Shown: positions 49,049-58,040, counted from the first letter of the stretch. The stretch: 64,000 bases of DNA from DASQZJ01 sp035638775 (GCA_035638775.1 DASQZJ010000023.1:39435-103434); one strand, 5' to 3'. The notes: a model not told the origin generated them from the letters alone. Numbers and translations: made by a program.

Positions 49049-49723
49049 TCAGAACGTCGTGCCGACGGCGAGGGTGTAGACCCAGGGATTGACGTTGACG
49101 TCCAGCTGGTAGCCGTTGCCGTATGTGGCGGTAGTCTCGATCTGGATGTAGCGCACGTTGGCGTTGAGGTACCAGCTCGGGGTGATGTCCATGTCGACGC
49201 CGACCTGGGCGGCCGCGCCGAAGGAGTTGTCCAGCTTCAGGTTCGTGCCGGACAGCGCGCCCCGGGCGTGCTCGTCGAAGAAGTAGGTGTAGTTCACCCC
49301 GGCCCCGACGTAGGGACGGATCGTGGACGCCGGCAGGAAATGCCAGTCCAGGCTGATGGTGGGCGGAAGTTGCTTGAGCTCGCCGATCGTGCCGAGCGGC
49401 GCGAGCGTTCCGGCACCGCGGATGTCGTGGCTGAACGGCAGTGCGGCCAGCACCTCCACGCCCAGGTTGTCGGTGTACATGTAGCCGACCGTGAACGAAG
49501 GCCGGGTGTCGGAGTCGATACTCACGTCGCTGCCAGGGGGCAGCCCGCCGCGCGGGTTGCTGGTACTCTCGTTCGGGTTGACGTCGCTCACCCCGACGCG
49601 CACCAGCCAGTCGCCGGCATGCAGGGGTCTTGCCGACGCGGCGGTCGCGGAAAGACCGAGGCCGGCGGCCACTGCAATGCCCGCTGCGGCCGGAAAAAGG
49701 GTCCTGGTCAGTCGCCTGCTCAT
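49049..49723 (-). CDS. ompW: OmpW-family outer-membrane protein
   Basis: A 224-residue eight-stranded beta-barrel. A Sec signal peptide ends after ASA (about residue 31). GDWLVRVGVSDVNPNE, SFTVGYMYTDNLGVEVLAALPFSHDI, LPPTISLDWHF and STIRPYVGAGVNYTYFF are textbook OmpW segments, and the chain ends in Phe. OmpW forms a narrow hydrophobic channel and is often induced under anaerobic conditions. A canonical FNR/DNR-type box upstream (49814-49827) supports this here. Confidence 0.9.
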   Translation of the reverse strand: MSRRLTRTLFPAAAGIAVAAGLGLSATAASARPLHAGDWLVRVGVSDVNPNESTSNPRGGLPPGSDVSIDSDTRPSFTVGYMYTDNLGVEVLAALPFSHDIRGAGTLAPLGTIGELKQLPPTISLDWHFLPASTIRPYVGAGVNYTYFFDEHARGALSGTNLKLDNSFGAAAQVGVDMDITPSWYLNANVRYIQIETTATYGNGYQLDVNVNPWVYTLAVGTTF

Positions 49724-49785
49724 GGTGTCTCGTTCCCCGGGTGTTGCGGCGGCGCGGCGCCGCGGTTGCCAAAATGCGCGACCGG

Positions 49786-49827
49786 ACTATCACCAAGTCG
49801 CGACATGCATGCGTTGATCCAGGTCAA
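49786..49827 (-). promoter_or_regulatory. FNR/DNR-type box and -10 of ompW
   Basis: TTGATCCAGGTCAA (49814-49827) matches TTGAT-N4-(A/G)TCAA. Reading toward ompW, a 22-bp gap is followed by GATAGT (49786-49791), 4 of 6 matches to TATAAT. This places the box at -41.5 of the predicted start. The start codon of ompW is about 55 bp further on. Confidence 0.7.
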
Positions 49828-49900
49828 GCGGCGGCGCGCCGCGCGGCTCGCGCGGGCACGGACTGCGATCATGTCGCCTCGCACGGCAGGAGAGCACACG

Positions 49901-50563
49901 ATGACTGAAGAACCCGGGCCACCGGATCCGACTCCGGACGGCGAATCGCTCGACGCGGTCGAGCTGCGGGTGCTGGGGAGCCTGATCGAGAAGCAGGCCG
50001 CCACGCCCGACGTCTATCCGCTGACCGAGGCGGCGCTGGTGGCGGCCTGCAACCAGAAGACCAGCCGCGATCCGATAATGGAGCTGGAGCCGGGCGCCGT
50101 GGGGCAGACCCTGCGGGCGCTCGAGCGGCGCGAGCTGACGCGGCGCGTGCACGGCGCCCGCACGCACCGGTGGGAACAGCGTCTGGATCGCGTGCTGGAC
50201 ATCCCGCGGCCCCAGCTCGTGCTGCTCGCGCTGCTGTTCCTGCGCGGACCGCAGACGCTCAACGAGCTGCTCACGCGCAGTGCCCGGATGCACCGGTTCG
50301 ACGACCCGGAGCAGATCGCGCACCATCTGCAGCGGCTGCAGACGCGGGGTCTGGTGGTGCAGATTCCACGCCGGGCCGGCCAGCGCGAGGATCGCTACAT
50401 GCACACCCTGGCGGGCCCGGTGGACACTTCGGGGCCGGCCCCGGAGCCGGTCCCGCGCGAGGGACGGGCGGGCGGCGGGTCCGGCCTGCTGGCCCGGCTG
50501 CAGGAACTCGAGGCCCGGGTCGCCGCGCTGGAGGCGAAGCTGTCACCGGACGGCGATTCCTGA
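49901..50563 (+). CDS. yceH: YceH/DUF480 family protein
   Basis: A 220-residue protein with two winged-helix domains: LDAVELRVLGSLIEKQAATPDVYPLTEAALVAACNQKTSRDP (about residues 16-57) and LVLLALLFLRGPQTLNELLTRS are highly conserved in DUF480/YceH. A C-terminal coiled coil (LLARLQELEARVAALEAKL) follows a Pro/Gly-rich linker. Function is unknown; winged helices suggest nucleic-acid contact. The ATG at 49901 follows GGCAGGAGAGCACACG; an in-frame ATG at 49871 would add ten residues. Confidence 0.87.
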   Translation: MTEEPGPPDPTPDGESLDAVELRVLGSLIEKQAATPDVYPLTEAALVAACNQKTSRDPIMELEPGAVGQTLRALERRELTRRVHGARTHRWEQRLDRVLDIPRPQLVLLALLFLRGPQTLNELLTRSARMHRFDDPEQIAHHLQRLQTRGLVVQIPRRAGQREDRYMHTLAGPVDTSGPAPEPVPREGRAGGGSGLLARLQELEARVAALEAKLSPDGDS

Positions 50564-50579
50564 TGCCGCGCGCGGCGCG

Positions 50580-51257
50580 TCACCGGAAGTGCACGACCGC
50601 GGCAATCCCGAGATAGCGGAAGTCGCCCGCGGCGTACTCGTTGTTCGCGTCCCCCACGCTGTTGAACTGCGAGTAGGCCAGCCGCAGGTCGACGTTTCTG
50701 ACGAGGCCGGCACTCACGCCGACGGCGAACGTGGGTCCCCACCCCGTGTCGGTCCCGGACGCGCACGTCGTCAGGCTGACCGCGCAGCTCTCGTGCAGCC
50801 GCGTATAGGCCAGGCCCAGCTTTCCGAACAGCGAGACCCGGCGGATGACCGGGTAGCTGAACACGGCCGCGAGGTAGGCTGCACTGGCCTTGTCCTCCTC
50901 GGTCCCCGAGGCGGTGCTGGTGGTCCCGCCCGAGGTGATCACGAAGCTGCCGCGAAGGTTGTACGTGCCGAGGTCCACGTAGCCGACCTCGCCGGCGAGG
51001 TACGGATTGAGCTGCATCCCGGCGAAGGCCGAAAAGCCGTTGGCGTTCTCGTCGTATTTCAGCGAGGTCGAGCAGCTCGAGGCACCGGCACCGTACGCAG
51101 CGGCGCACAACTGATTGGCGAGGTTGCGGGAGTTCGATGCCGCGTCGGCCGCGCGTGCGCGTCCGACACCGACTCCAAGGTACGGGCCCTGCGCCCAGGC
51201 CGGCATCACGGCCAGGGAGAGCAGCGAGACGAGCATCATGCGCGCGGTCCTGGACAT
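50580..51257 (-). CDS. OmpA/OmpW-like small beta-barrel protein
   Basis: A 225-residue predicted outer-membrane barrel. The signal peptide (MSRTARMMLVSLLSLAVMPAWA) is followed by GPYLGVGVGRARA, the usual first strand of porin/OmpA-like 8-strand barrels. Later strands include SLFGKLGLAYTRL and GPTFAVGVSAGLVRNVDLRLAYSQF, and the end is AAVVHFR. Two Cys pairs in loops (C-x10-C near 51 and 62, and another near 158 and 164) could form disulphides. GGAGG precedes the ATG at 51257. No functional clue beyond envelope location; it is convergent with yceH. Confidence 0.78.
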   Translation of the reverse strand: MSRTARMMLVSLLSLAVMPAWAQGPYLGVGVGRARAADAASNSRNLANQLCAAAYGAGASSCSTSLKYDENANGFSAFAGMQLNPYLAGEVGYVDLGTYNLRGSFVITSGGTTSTASGTEEDKASAAYLAAVFSYPVIRRVSLFGKLGLAYTRLHESCAVSLTTCASGTDTGWGPTFAVGVSAGLVRNVDLRLAYSQFNSVGDANNEYAAGDFRYLGIAAVVHFR

Positions 51258-51553
51258 CGGCAATCCTCCTTCCCTGACGAGGCGCTCCCCGGGGGCGAGT
51301 GCCACGTGTCGTCGCCATGGACGCCCGCGTGCTCGCGGGACGGCGCCCTGAAGGCCGTACCACGCGCGGTGTCCGCTCGCGCCCTCCCCGGCACGCGACG
51401 CCGCCAAGTCTGGATCAGGCTGCGGCAGGCTGCCTTGACGCAGGACATGGATGGCGCATCGGCCCGCCGCGGGCGGCCCGGGAGTGGATGCGGCGGGGCG
51501 GGCGGGCGGCGCGCCGCGGCGATTGACGCCGATGGCCATTTCTGGTCCTTTAG

Positions 51554-52819
51554 GTGGGCACTCTCCGGGAGACACCGCCCTTGCGTCCGAGCGCCATCGA
51601 CATCTTCCCCCTTTCCGACCGGGCCCGGATGCTGCACGAGCGGCTCCTCCGGTTCATGGACGATCACGTCTATCCGGCCGAGGAAGAGGTCTTGCGCCAC
51701 GCCGCGGGCGAGCAGCGCTGGCAGCCGTCGCCGGTGGTGGAGGAGCTCAAGCGCCGGGCCCGCTCCGGGCGGCTGTGGAACCTTTTCCTGCCCGACGAGA
51801 CGCACGGCGCCGGGCTCGGGAACCTCGACTACGCGCCGCTGTGCGAAGAGATGGGGCGGGTCGCCTTCGCCCCCGAGGTGTTCAACTGCTCGGCACCGGA
51901 CACCGGCAACATGGAGATCCTGGCGCGCTACGGCAGCGAGGCGCAGCGGCGCGAATGGCTGGAGCCGCTGCTCGCCGGCGAGATCCGCTCCGCTTTCGCC
52001 ATGACCGAGCCGGGGGTCGCCTCCTCGGACGCCACCAACATCCAGTCGACGATCCTGCGCGACGGCGACGAATACGTTGTCAGCGGTCGCAAGTGGTGGA
52101 CGTCGGGCATCGGCGATCCGCGCTGCCGGCTGATCGTCTTCATGGGCAAGAACGATCCCGACAATCCCGACCGCTACCGCCAGCAGTCCATGATCCTGGT
52201 GCCGCGGGACACACCCGGCGTGCACGTGGAGCGCATGCTGCCGCTGTTCGGCTACGACGGCGCTCCCCACGGGCACGGGGAGGTGCTGTTCGAGAGCGTC
52301 CGGGTGCCGGCGGAGAACATCCTGCTGGGGCCGGGCCGGGGCTTCGAGATCGCCCAGGGACGGCTCGGCCCGGGGCGGATCCACCACTGCATGCGGCTGG
52401 TGGGCCTGGCCGAGCGCGCGCTGGAGAGCATGTGCCGCCGGGTGCAGGGACGGGTCGCCTACGGCCGCCCGATCGCGGATCACGGCGTGACCCGCGACCG
52501 CATCGCCGAGGCGCGCGTGGCCATCGACCAGGCGCGGCTGCTGTGCCTGCAGGCCGCGCACCGGATGGATGCGCACGGCAACAAGGCGGCCCGCCGGGAG
52601 ATCGCCATGGCCAAGGTCGCCGCACCGCGGGCCGCCGAGCAGGTCATCGACCGGGCGATCCAGGCCTGGGGCGCCGCCGGCGTGAGCGAGGACCCCGGCC
52701 TGGCCTACGCCTGGGTAACCGCGCGATTCCTGCGCATCGGCGACGGACCGGACGAGGTCCACCGCGACCAGATCGCGCGCCTGGAGCTGCGAGCCGCCGG
52801 CCGCAGCGGGGAGGCCTGA
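51554..52819 (+). CDS. Acyl-CoA dehydrogenase, ACAD10/11-like
   Basis: A 421-residue FAD enzyme. FAFAMTEPG-type motif SAFAMTEPGVASSDATNIQ (about residues 150-169), KWWTSGIGDPRC, GRGFEIAQGRLGPGRIHHCMRLVGLAERAL and the closing GDGPDEVHRDQIARLE are typical of the ACAD10/11 branch, which handles branched or hydroxylated long-chain acyl-CoAs. The GTG start at 51554 has no strong ribosome site; a TTG at 51581 behind GGGAG is an alternative. The next gene begins 1 bp after its stop, so the two are coupled. The 296-bp gap to the divergent barrel gene shows no clear promoter. Confidence 0.85.
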   Translation: MGTLRETPPLRPSAIDIFPLSDRARMLHERLLRFMDDHVYPAEEEVLRHAAGEQRWQPSPVVEELKRRARSGRLWNLFLPDETHGAGLGNLDYAPLCEEMGRVAFAPEVFNCSAPDTGNMEILARYGSEAQRREWLEPLLAGEIRSAFAMTEPGVASSDATNIQSTILRDGDEYVVSGRKWWTSGIGDPRCRLIVFMGKNDPDNPDRYRQQSMILVPRDTPGVHVERMLPLFGYDGAPHGHGEVLFESVRVPAENILLGPGRGFEIAQGRLGPGRIHHCMRLVGLAERALESMCRRVQGRVAYGRPIADHGVTRDRIAEARVAIDQARLLCLQAAHRMDAHGNKAARREIAMAKVAAPRAAEQVIDRAIQAWGAAGVSEDPGLAYAWVTARFLRIGDGPDEVHRDQIARLELRAAGRSGEA

Positions 52820-52820
52820 G

Positions 52821-53927
52821 ATGAGCGAGCGCTGGTTTCCCCCCGGGACCCTGCATGCCCTGGCGCAGCCCAGTACGGAGCGGATCATCGGCCTGCTGGA
52901 GGCCGGACGGCGGGAGGAGGCGCTGGAGACCCTGCGCACGCTGCCGCAGGAGTGGGCCTTCCTGCACAAGCTGATGGCCGAGTCGGTGGCGGCGACCGTC
53001 GACTACGTGCGCGAGCAGGGCGGGGACAACATGGCGGCGGATGCGGTGGACTTCGTCACCCGCAAGGCCTGGCGCGACGCCTTCGTCGACATCGCGGACG
53101 ACCGGCGTGCCCGGGTGGCCGCGATGCTCGACACGCGCTGGCAGGAGGAAGGCCCGTCCGGCCTGACGCTGCAGGACATCGATGCCGAGGCCTGGCCGGA
53201 CAAGGCCACGTTGCGCGCTTTGACGCGGCCGCGCTCGGGCGAGACCGCGGTGGCCTGCCTGGAGTCGGGCGATTATGCCGGCGCGATCGAGGCCTGCCTC
53301 GATTTCCAGCACGAGTGGGGCCTGCTGCACGACCTGCTGGTGGAGTCGGTGGTGGCCCTGCTGACCTTCATCGGCGAGCGGATGGGCGAGGACGCCGTGG
53401 GACCGGCCCTGGACGCGATGACCGAGCGCGCCTGGACCGAGCCGTTCCACAAGATCGAGAAGCTGGACCGGCGCTCGCTGCTGCAGGCGCTGGCCGCCAC
53501 CTGGCGTGCCCACAGCACCGAGGGCGTCGGCCCGGATGCGGGGCGCTTCCGGATCGAGGAGGACGAGGAGAAGTTCACTTTCGTGCTGGACCCCGCGGGC
53601 AGCGGCGGACGGCTCTACCGGCGCGGCATGTACGAGCCGCCCAAGAGTTATGCGAAGACGCGGCGGGCCCACCCCTGGTCGTTCAACCGCGAGGGCCTGC
53701 CCTACTATTGTGCGCACTGCACGTTCATGAACGAGATCCTGCCGATCCGCGAGTCCGGGGCGCCGCTGTATCCCCTGGACCCGCCCGAGTCGCCGGAGGA
53801 CGTCTGCCGCTGGTACTTGTACAAGGATCCGCGCCGGATCCCGGCGCGCTTCTACGAGCGCTACGGCTTCGATCGTGACGCGGAGCTGGCACGCTATCGC
53901 GAGCGCCATGACGAAGACGATGACTGA
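52821..53927 (+). CDS. Unknown protein with internal duplication and CxxC motif
   Basis: I do not recognise this 368-residue cytoplasmic protein. Residues about 13-114 and 133-235 are two diverged copies of one helical unit: both have A-L-x-x-P, L-E-x-G-x-x-x-x-A-x-x-x-L, E-W-x-x-L-H-x-L-x-x-E-S-V-x-A, and a conserved Trp before a charged helix. The C-terminal part contains an aromatic-rich segment and C297-A-H-C300, a likely metal or redox site, then many Tyr/Arg residues. It starts 1 bp after the acyl-CoA dehydrogenase stop and overlaps the SDR start by up to 20 bp, so it belongs to an acyl-CoA operon. It may be an accessory or a new enzyme. Confidence 0.75.
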   Translation: MSERWFPPGTLHALAQPSTERIIGLLEAGRREEALETLRTLPQEWAFLHKLMAESVAATVDYVREQGGDNMAADAVDFVTRKAWRDAFVDIADDRRARVAAMLDTRWQEEGPSGLTLQDIDAEAWPDKATLRALTRPRSGETAVACLESGDYAGAIEACLDFQHEWGLLHDLLVESVVALLTFIGERMGEDAVGPALDAMTERAWTEPFHKIEKLDRRSLLQALAATWRAHSTEGVGPDAGRFRIEEDEEKFTFVLDPAGSGGRLYRRGMYEPPKSYAKTRRAHPWSFNREGLPYYCAHCTFMNEILPIRESGAPLYPLDPPESPEDVCRWYLYKDPRRIPARFYERYGFDRDAELARYRERHDEDDD

Positions 53928-54717
53928 GAACGCGCAGGGCAGCACGGCGGCGGCGCGCCACGGCGAAGCGGTCGCGGTGATCACCGGCGCGGCCCGCGGC
54001 ATCGGGCGAGCGATTGCCGCACGCCTGGCGCGTGAGGGTCATCCGGTGGCGGGTCTCGATGTCGACGGGACGGTGATCGAAGCGATGGCGGGCCTGGGCG
54101 AACGGAGCTTCGGCTGCGCGGTCGACATCACCGATGACGGTGCCGTGACGGATGCCTTCGCCCGGGTCGCCGCGGAGCTGGGTCCGCCGCTGATCCTGGT
54201 CAACAACGCCGGCGTCACCGCGAACATCTCTGCGGTGGTCAAGATGGACCCCGGGCGCTGGCGGCGCGAGCTGGAGGTCAACCTCACCGGCGCGTTCCTG
54301 TGCACCCGTGCCGCGCTGCCGGCGATGGCCGAGGCGGGCTGGGGCAGGATCGTCAACATCTCCTCCCAGGCCGCTTCGGGCGGGCTCGACCGCCAGTCCG
54401 CCTACGCCGCGAGCAAGGCCGGCATGCTGGGATTGACCAAGACCGTCACCATCGAGCAGGCCGGCAGCGGCATCACCTGCAACGCCGTGCTGCCCGGCAT
54501 GATCCTGACCGAGAAGGCGGCCGCAATGCCGGCCGAGCTGATCGACCACGTGCGTGGCCAGATCCCGGCACGGCGCTTCGGCGACCCGCAGGAGCTCGCC
54601 GCGCTGGTGGCCTTTCTGGCCTCGGACGAGGCGGGCTACGTCAACGGCGCCGAGATCCCGGTCGACGGCGGCGGCAGCTGCACCCACATCACCCTGGCGC
54701 GCAGGCCCGGCAGCTAG
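53908..54717 (+). CDS. SDR oxidoreductase (FabG-like)
   Basis: A 269-residue short-chain dehydrogenase. TGAARGIG near residue 28 is the cofactor loop, followed by NNAGV, the Ser in NISSQAASGG and the Tyr-x3-Lys in YAASK (about 168-172). The C-terminal IPVDGGG is typical. The ATG at 53908 overlaps the preceding gene by 20 bp; a second ATG at 53920 overlaps by 8 bp. A 3-oxoacyl or 3-hydroxyacyl substrate is likely from the operon context. Confidence 0.85.
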   Translation: MTKTMTENAQGSTAAARHGEAVAVITGAARGIGRAIAARLAREGHPVAGLDVDGTVIEAMAGLGERSFGCAVDITDDGAVTDAFARVAAELGPPLILVNNAGVTANISAVVKMDPGRWRRELEVNLTGAFLCTRAALPAMAEAGWGRIVNISSQAASGGLDRQSAYAASKAGMLGLTKTVTIEQAGSGITCNAVLPGMILTEKAAAMPAELIDHVRGQIPARRFGDPQELAALVAFLASDEAGYVNGAEIPVDGGGSCTHITLARRPGS

Positions 54718-54777
54718 GGACGGCCGCGCGTTGCGGCGATCCTGCGCGCCCGGCCGGAAGCGAGCGGAGGCGGAACC

Positions 54778-55572
54778 GTGGACCTTGGAATCGACGGCAT
54801 GCGGGCACTGGTGACCGGCTCGACCGCCGGGATCGGGCTGGCCACGGCGCGGGCCCTGGCGTCGGAGGGAGCCCGCGTGACCGTCAACGGCCGGACCCGG
54901 GAGCGCGTGGATGCCGCCGTGGAGCACATCGCCGGAGAGGTGCCGGGAGCGAGGGTCGACGGCATTGCCGCGGATCTGGGCGGTGCCGACGGCTGTGCGG
55001 CACTGACGTCGGGCCTGCCCGAGGTCGACATCCTGGTCAACAACCTGGGCATCTTCGAGACGCGGCCGTTCGACCAAATCAGCGACGCCGACTGGAGCCG
55101 CTTCTTCGAAACCAACGTGATGAGCGGGGTGCGGCTGGCCCGCCATTACGTGTCGGGCATGCGCGAGCGGGACTGGGGCCGGATCGTGTTCGTCTCCAGC
55201 GAGTCGGGCCTGCATATCCCGACCGAGATGATCCACTACGGCGTGACCAAGACCGCCCAGATCGCAGTCGCCCGCGGTCTCGCCGAGACCCTGGCCGGCA
55301 CCGGTGTCACCGTCAACAGCGTACTGCCGGGTCCGACCGTCTCCGAGGGCGTGTCCGGTTTCGTCGAGCGGATCGCGCGCGACCGGGGGGTCGACGTCGC
55401 CACCGTCGAGCGCGAGTTCTTCCGCACCGCGCGTCCGACTTCGGTCATCGGCCGCTTCGCCCGGCCGGACGAGGTGGCCCCCATGATCGCCTACGTCTGC
55501 AGCGTCCGTGCCTCCGCCACGACCGGTGCCGCTCTGCGCGTGGACGGTGGCGTGGTCAGGGCCATCCCCTGA
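54778..55572 (+). CDS. SDR oxidoreductase
   Basis: A 264-residue short-chain dehydrogenase with TGSTAGIG (about residues 13-20), NNLGI, the Ser in VFVSSESG and Tyr-x3-Lys in YGVTK (about 156-160). It has an insertion near 190-225 (GFVERIARDRGVDVATVEREFF) seen in some SDR subgroups. It starts at GTG behind GCGGAGGCGGAACC, 60 bp after the previous SDR and probably in the same operon. Substrate unknown. Confidence 0.84.
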   Translation: MDLGIDGMRALVTGSTAGIGLATARALASEGARVTVNGRTRERVDAAVEHIAGEVPGARVDGIAADLGGADGCAALTSGLPEVDILVNNLGIFETRPFDQISDADWSRFFETNVMSGVRLARHYVSGMRERDWGRIVFVSSESGLHIPTEMIHYGVTKTAQIAVARGLAETLAGTGVTVNSVLPGPTVSEGVSGFVERIARDRGVDVATVEREFFRTARPTSVIGRFARPDEVAPMIAYVCSVRASATTGAALRVDGGVVRAIP

Positions 55573-55624
55573 CTCCCGTTCTCGCCGGGTCCGCGGCTAT
55601 AAGAAATAAACTAAATACATCTTA

Positions 55625-55666
55625 TTGACCGGTGTCAACGCCGGCGCCCCGCTGCCTCCGTATCCT
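55625..55666 (+). promoter_or_regulatory. FNR/DNR/NnrR-type promoter of nirK
   Basis: TTGACCGGTGTCAA (55625-55638) is a perfect 5-4-5 inverted repeat of the Crp/Fnr type. Exactly 22 bp later lies TATCCT (55661-55666), 4 of 6 matches to TATAAT, the geometry of a class II activated promoter with the box at -41.5. The preceding bases (55600-55625) are unusually AT-rich for this genome. Confidence 0.75.
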
Positions 55667-55774
55667 CGAAACCGTGCCGGAACGTCCCTCCCCCGGATCC
55701 CGGTGGAGCACGGACACCCGCCACGGGGTTTTCGACGGAGAGGCGGCCGGAAGGCCGAGCCGGGAGGTAACGAG

Positions 55775-56872
55775 ATGAACGATCCAGAGCCGCGGCGGGT
55801 GGACCTCGACCGGCGGCGTTTCATGCGCGCGGCCGGCACCGGAGCCGTGCTGCTCGGCGTGGGCGGGCTGATGGGCAACGCCCACGCGCAGACCGCGGAC
55901 AGTGGGCTGGTCACCGCGTCGGCCGGCGATATCCGCGGCGCGCTGCGGCGTGCCGACAGCGTCGCCGCGGACGCCGACCGGCTGCCGCCGCCCATCAGCC
56001 GCGATCACGCGATCCACCACGACATCGAGCTGGTGGCGCGCCAGGTGGTGGCGAAGCTCGATTCGGGTGCGAGCTTCGAGTTCATGACCTGGGACGGACA
56101 GGTACCCGGCCCCATGATCCGGGTGCGGCAGGGCGACACGGTATCGCTGACCGTGACCAATGCCAGGGGCAATACGCGCCCGCACAACGTGGACATGCAC
56201 GCGGTCTACGGCACCGGCGGCGGTTCCGCGGCGACCATGGTGGGCCCCGGCCAGAGCCACACCGAGAAGTTCAAGTGCCTGTATCCGGGCGCCTTCATCT
56301 ATCATTGTGCCGTCGGCAACATGGACGAGCACATCAGCCGCGGCATGTTCGGCATGATCCTGGTCGAGCCCCGTGACGGCCTCCCGCCGGTCGACCGGGA
56401 GTTCTACATCGGCCAGCACGAGCTGTACACGCAACAGCCCTTCGGCAGCCACGGCACCCTGAGCTTCGATTACCAGGCGATGGCGCGCGAGGATCCCGGC
56501 TACGTCCTGTTCAACGGGGCGGTGGCCGGCTACACGGCGGGCCGCTTCGGGCCGCTGCAGGCGAACGTGGGCGAGACCGTGCGGGTACTCATGGTCAGCG
56601 GCGGCCCCAACCTGATGTCCAGCTTCCATGCGATCGGCAACGTGTGGACCCGGTGCTGGCCGCAGGGCGCGCTGGCGAATCCGCCGCTGCGCTACGTGCA
56701 GACCCAGCCGGTGCCGCCGGGCAGCTGCTTCGTCGGCGACATGGAGCTGCCGGTACCGGAGACCATCAAGCTGGTGGATCACGCCCTCAGCCGGGTCGCA
56801 CGCAAGGGTCTGCTGGCCGAGATCGAGGTGAAGGGCAAGCCGAACCCGGACGTGTATCGGGCCTCCGCCTGA
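55775..56872 (+). CDS. nirK: Copper-containing nitrite reductase (NirK/AniA type)
   Basis: A 365-residue two-cupredoxin enzyme. The N-terminus DRRRFMRAAGTGAVLLGVGG-L is a Tat-like signal ending near AHA-Q (about residue 38). Copper-site segments: RPHNVDMHA (catalytic Asp and a type-2 His), FIYHCAVGNMDEHISRGMFGMILVEP (type-1 Cys, His and Met plus type-2 His) and the second-domain His in LMSSFHAIGNVW. GPNLMSSFH and VDHALSR closely follow the AniA pattern. It reduces nitrite to nitric oxide in the periplasm. Start ATG follows GGGAGGTAACGAG. An FNR/DNR-type promoter is present upstream. No nor or nos genes are in the window. Confidence 0.87.
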   Translation: MNDPEPRRVDLDRRRFMRAAGTGAVLLGVGGLMGNAHAQTADSGLVTASAGDIRGALRRADSVAADADRLPPPISRDHAIHHDIELVARQVVAKLDSGASFEFMTWDGQVPGPMIRVRQGDTVSLTVTNARGNTRPHNVDMHAVYGTGGGSAATMVGPGQSHTEKFKCLYPGAFIYHCAVGNMDEHISRGMFGMILVEPRDGLPPVDREFYIGQHELYTQQPFGSHGTLSFDYQAMAREDPGYVLFNGAVAGYTAGRFGPLQANVGETVRVLMVSGGPNLMSSFHAIGNVWTRCWPQGALANPPLRYVQTQPVPPGSCFVGDMELPVPETIKLVDHALSRVARKGLLAEIEVKGKPNPDVYRASA

Positions 56873-56884
56873 AGGCGCGGGGAG

Positions 56885-56912
56885 CGGGGCGGAGCCGGTC
56901 GGCTCCGCCCCG
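56885..56912. terminator. Bidirectional hairpin between nirK and convergent gene
   Basis: A perfect 12-bp stem, CGGGGCGGAGCC (56885-56896) with its complement (56901-56912), loop GGTC. It lies 12 bp after nirK and 5 bp before the stop of the minus-strand dehydrogenase. Confidence 0.6.
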
Positions 56913-56917
56913 GCCCG

Positions 56918-57769
56918 TCAGCCGTAGCGGTGGAAGCCGTAGCCGCTCTTGCGGCCGTAGCGGCCGGCCGCGACCATCTCCCGCAGCAGCGGGGCGGGCC
57001 GGTACTTGGGATCGCCGAAGCCGCGGTAGAGCACTTCCATGATCGCGAGCAGGGTGTCCAGGCCGACCAGGTCGGCCAGCGCCAGCGGGCCGATGGGGTG
57101 GTTGCAGCCGAGCTTCATGCCGGCGTCGATGTCCTCTGCGGTGGCCACGCCCTCCTGCAGGGTGAAGATCGCCTCGTTGATCATCGGCACCAGGATGCGG
57201 TTGACCGCGAAGCCGGGGCTGTTGCTGACCGTGATGGGCGTCTTGCCGACCGCCCGGCCCAGCGCCATGGCCTCCTGGTAGGTCGCGTCCGAGGTCTGCA
57301 GGCCGCGGATGATCTCCAGCAGCGACATCACCGGCACCGGGTTGAAGAAGTGCATGCCGATGAAGCGATCCGGGCGCGAGGTCGAGGCGGCCAGCTCCGT
57401 GATCGAGAGCGACGAGCTGTTGGTGGCGAGGATGGTCTCCGGCGGCAGCGCCTCGTCCAGCTGGCCGAATATCCCCTTCTTGATGTCGGCGTTTTCGGTG
57501 GCGGCCTCGATCACCAGGTCGACCGACTCGAGCGCGGCATAGTCGGTCGCGGTGCGGATGCGCGCGACCACGTCGTCCCTTTCCCTTTCGCCCAGGCGCT
57601 CCTTGCGGACCAGCCGGTCCAGACTGGAGCCGATGGTCTTGAGGCCCTTCTCCAGGGCCTCATCGCTGATGTCGACCATGACCACGTCGAGCCCTGCCGC
57701 GGCAGTGACCTGGGCGATGCCGTTGCCCATCGTTCCGGCGCCCACCACGCCGACCTTCCTGATATCCAT
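56918..57769 (-). CDS. 3-hydroxybutyryl-CoA dehydrogenase
   Basis: A 283-residue NAD-dependent 3-hydroxyacyl-CoA dehydrogenase. The Rossmann motif VGVVGAGTMGNGIAQVTAAAGLDVVMVD opens the protein; LATNSSSLSITELA and the catalytic IGMHFFNPVPVMSLLEII (His near residue 140) follow, with NRILVPMINEAI and GPLALADLVGLDT in the C-terminal dimer domain. It oxidises (S)-3-hydroxybutyryl-CoA to acetoacetyl-CoA, or the reverse, linking to the acetoacetyl-CoA synthetase. GGAG precedes the ATG at 57769. Confidence 0.9.
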   Translation of the reverse strand: MDIRKVGVVGAGTMGNGIAQVTAAAGLDVVMVDISDEALEKGLKTIGSSLDRLVRKERLGERERDDVVARIRTATDYAALESVDLVIEAATENADIKKGIFGQLDEALPPETILATNSSSLSITELAASTSRPDRFIGMHFFNPVPVMSLLEIIRGLQTSDATYQEAMALGRAVGKTPITVSNSPGFAVNRILVPMINEAIFTLQEGVATAEDIDAGMKLGCNHPIGPLALADLVGLDTLLAIMEVLYRGFGDPKYRPAPLLREMVAAGRYGRKSGYGFHRYG

Positions 57770-57879
57770 TGGCACTCCTGGTCCGGTATCGCATGGATCG
57801 CCCGCTCCCGGGCAGGCCCATAGGGTCCGTCCTGCGGCTTCCGAAGTCCAGACCCGGTCCGGGGGAGTGGACGCCAGGC

Positions 57880-57948
57880 TTTGTGTAACAAACCGATCAC
57901 CAGGATGTAAGAGCCGGTTCAACGCATCGCAAAGGGCCGGGGATAGCT
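57880..57948 (+). promoter_or_regulatory. Possible control region of the phosphoesterase gene
   Basis: TTTGTGTAACAAA (57880-57892) is a perfect 5-bp-arm inverted repeat. Forty bp later AGGGCCGGGGATAGCT (57933-57948) has GG-N10-GC spacing but poor match to the rest of the sigma54 consensus. The ATG is at 58041. Weak evidence only. Confidence 0.3.
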
Positions 57949-58040
57949 TCCCACTGACGGTCCGCCGTCCGGGCCGTCGGCAACACCAGACGACCGTCCG
58001 GCACCTGTCCGCAAGGGCGGTCTACACAGGAGGAAGCCCC

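Noticed and set aside
57933..57948. Sixth plus-strand sigma54 promoter (before the phosphoesterase gene)
   Set aside because: Only GG-N10-GC is met; -24 and -12 flanks match poorly, so I listed it at low confidence and left it out of the regulon.
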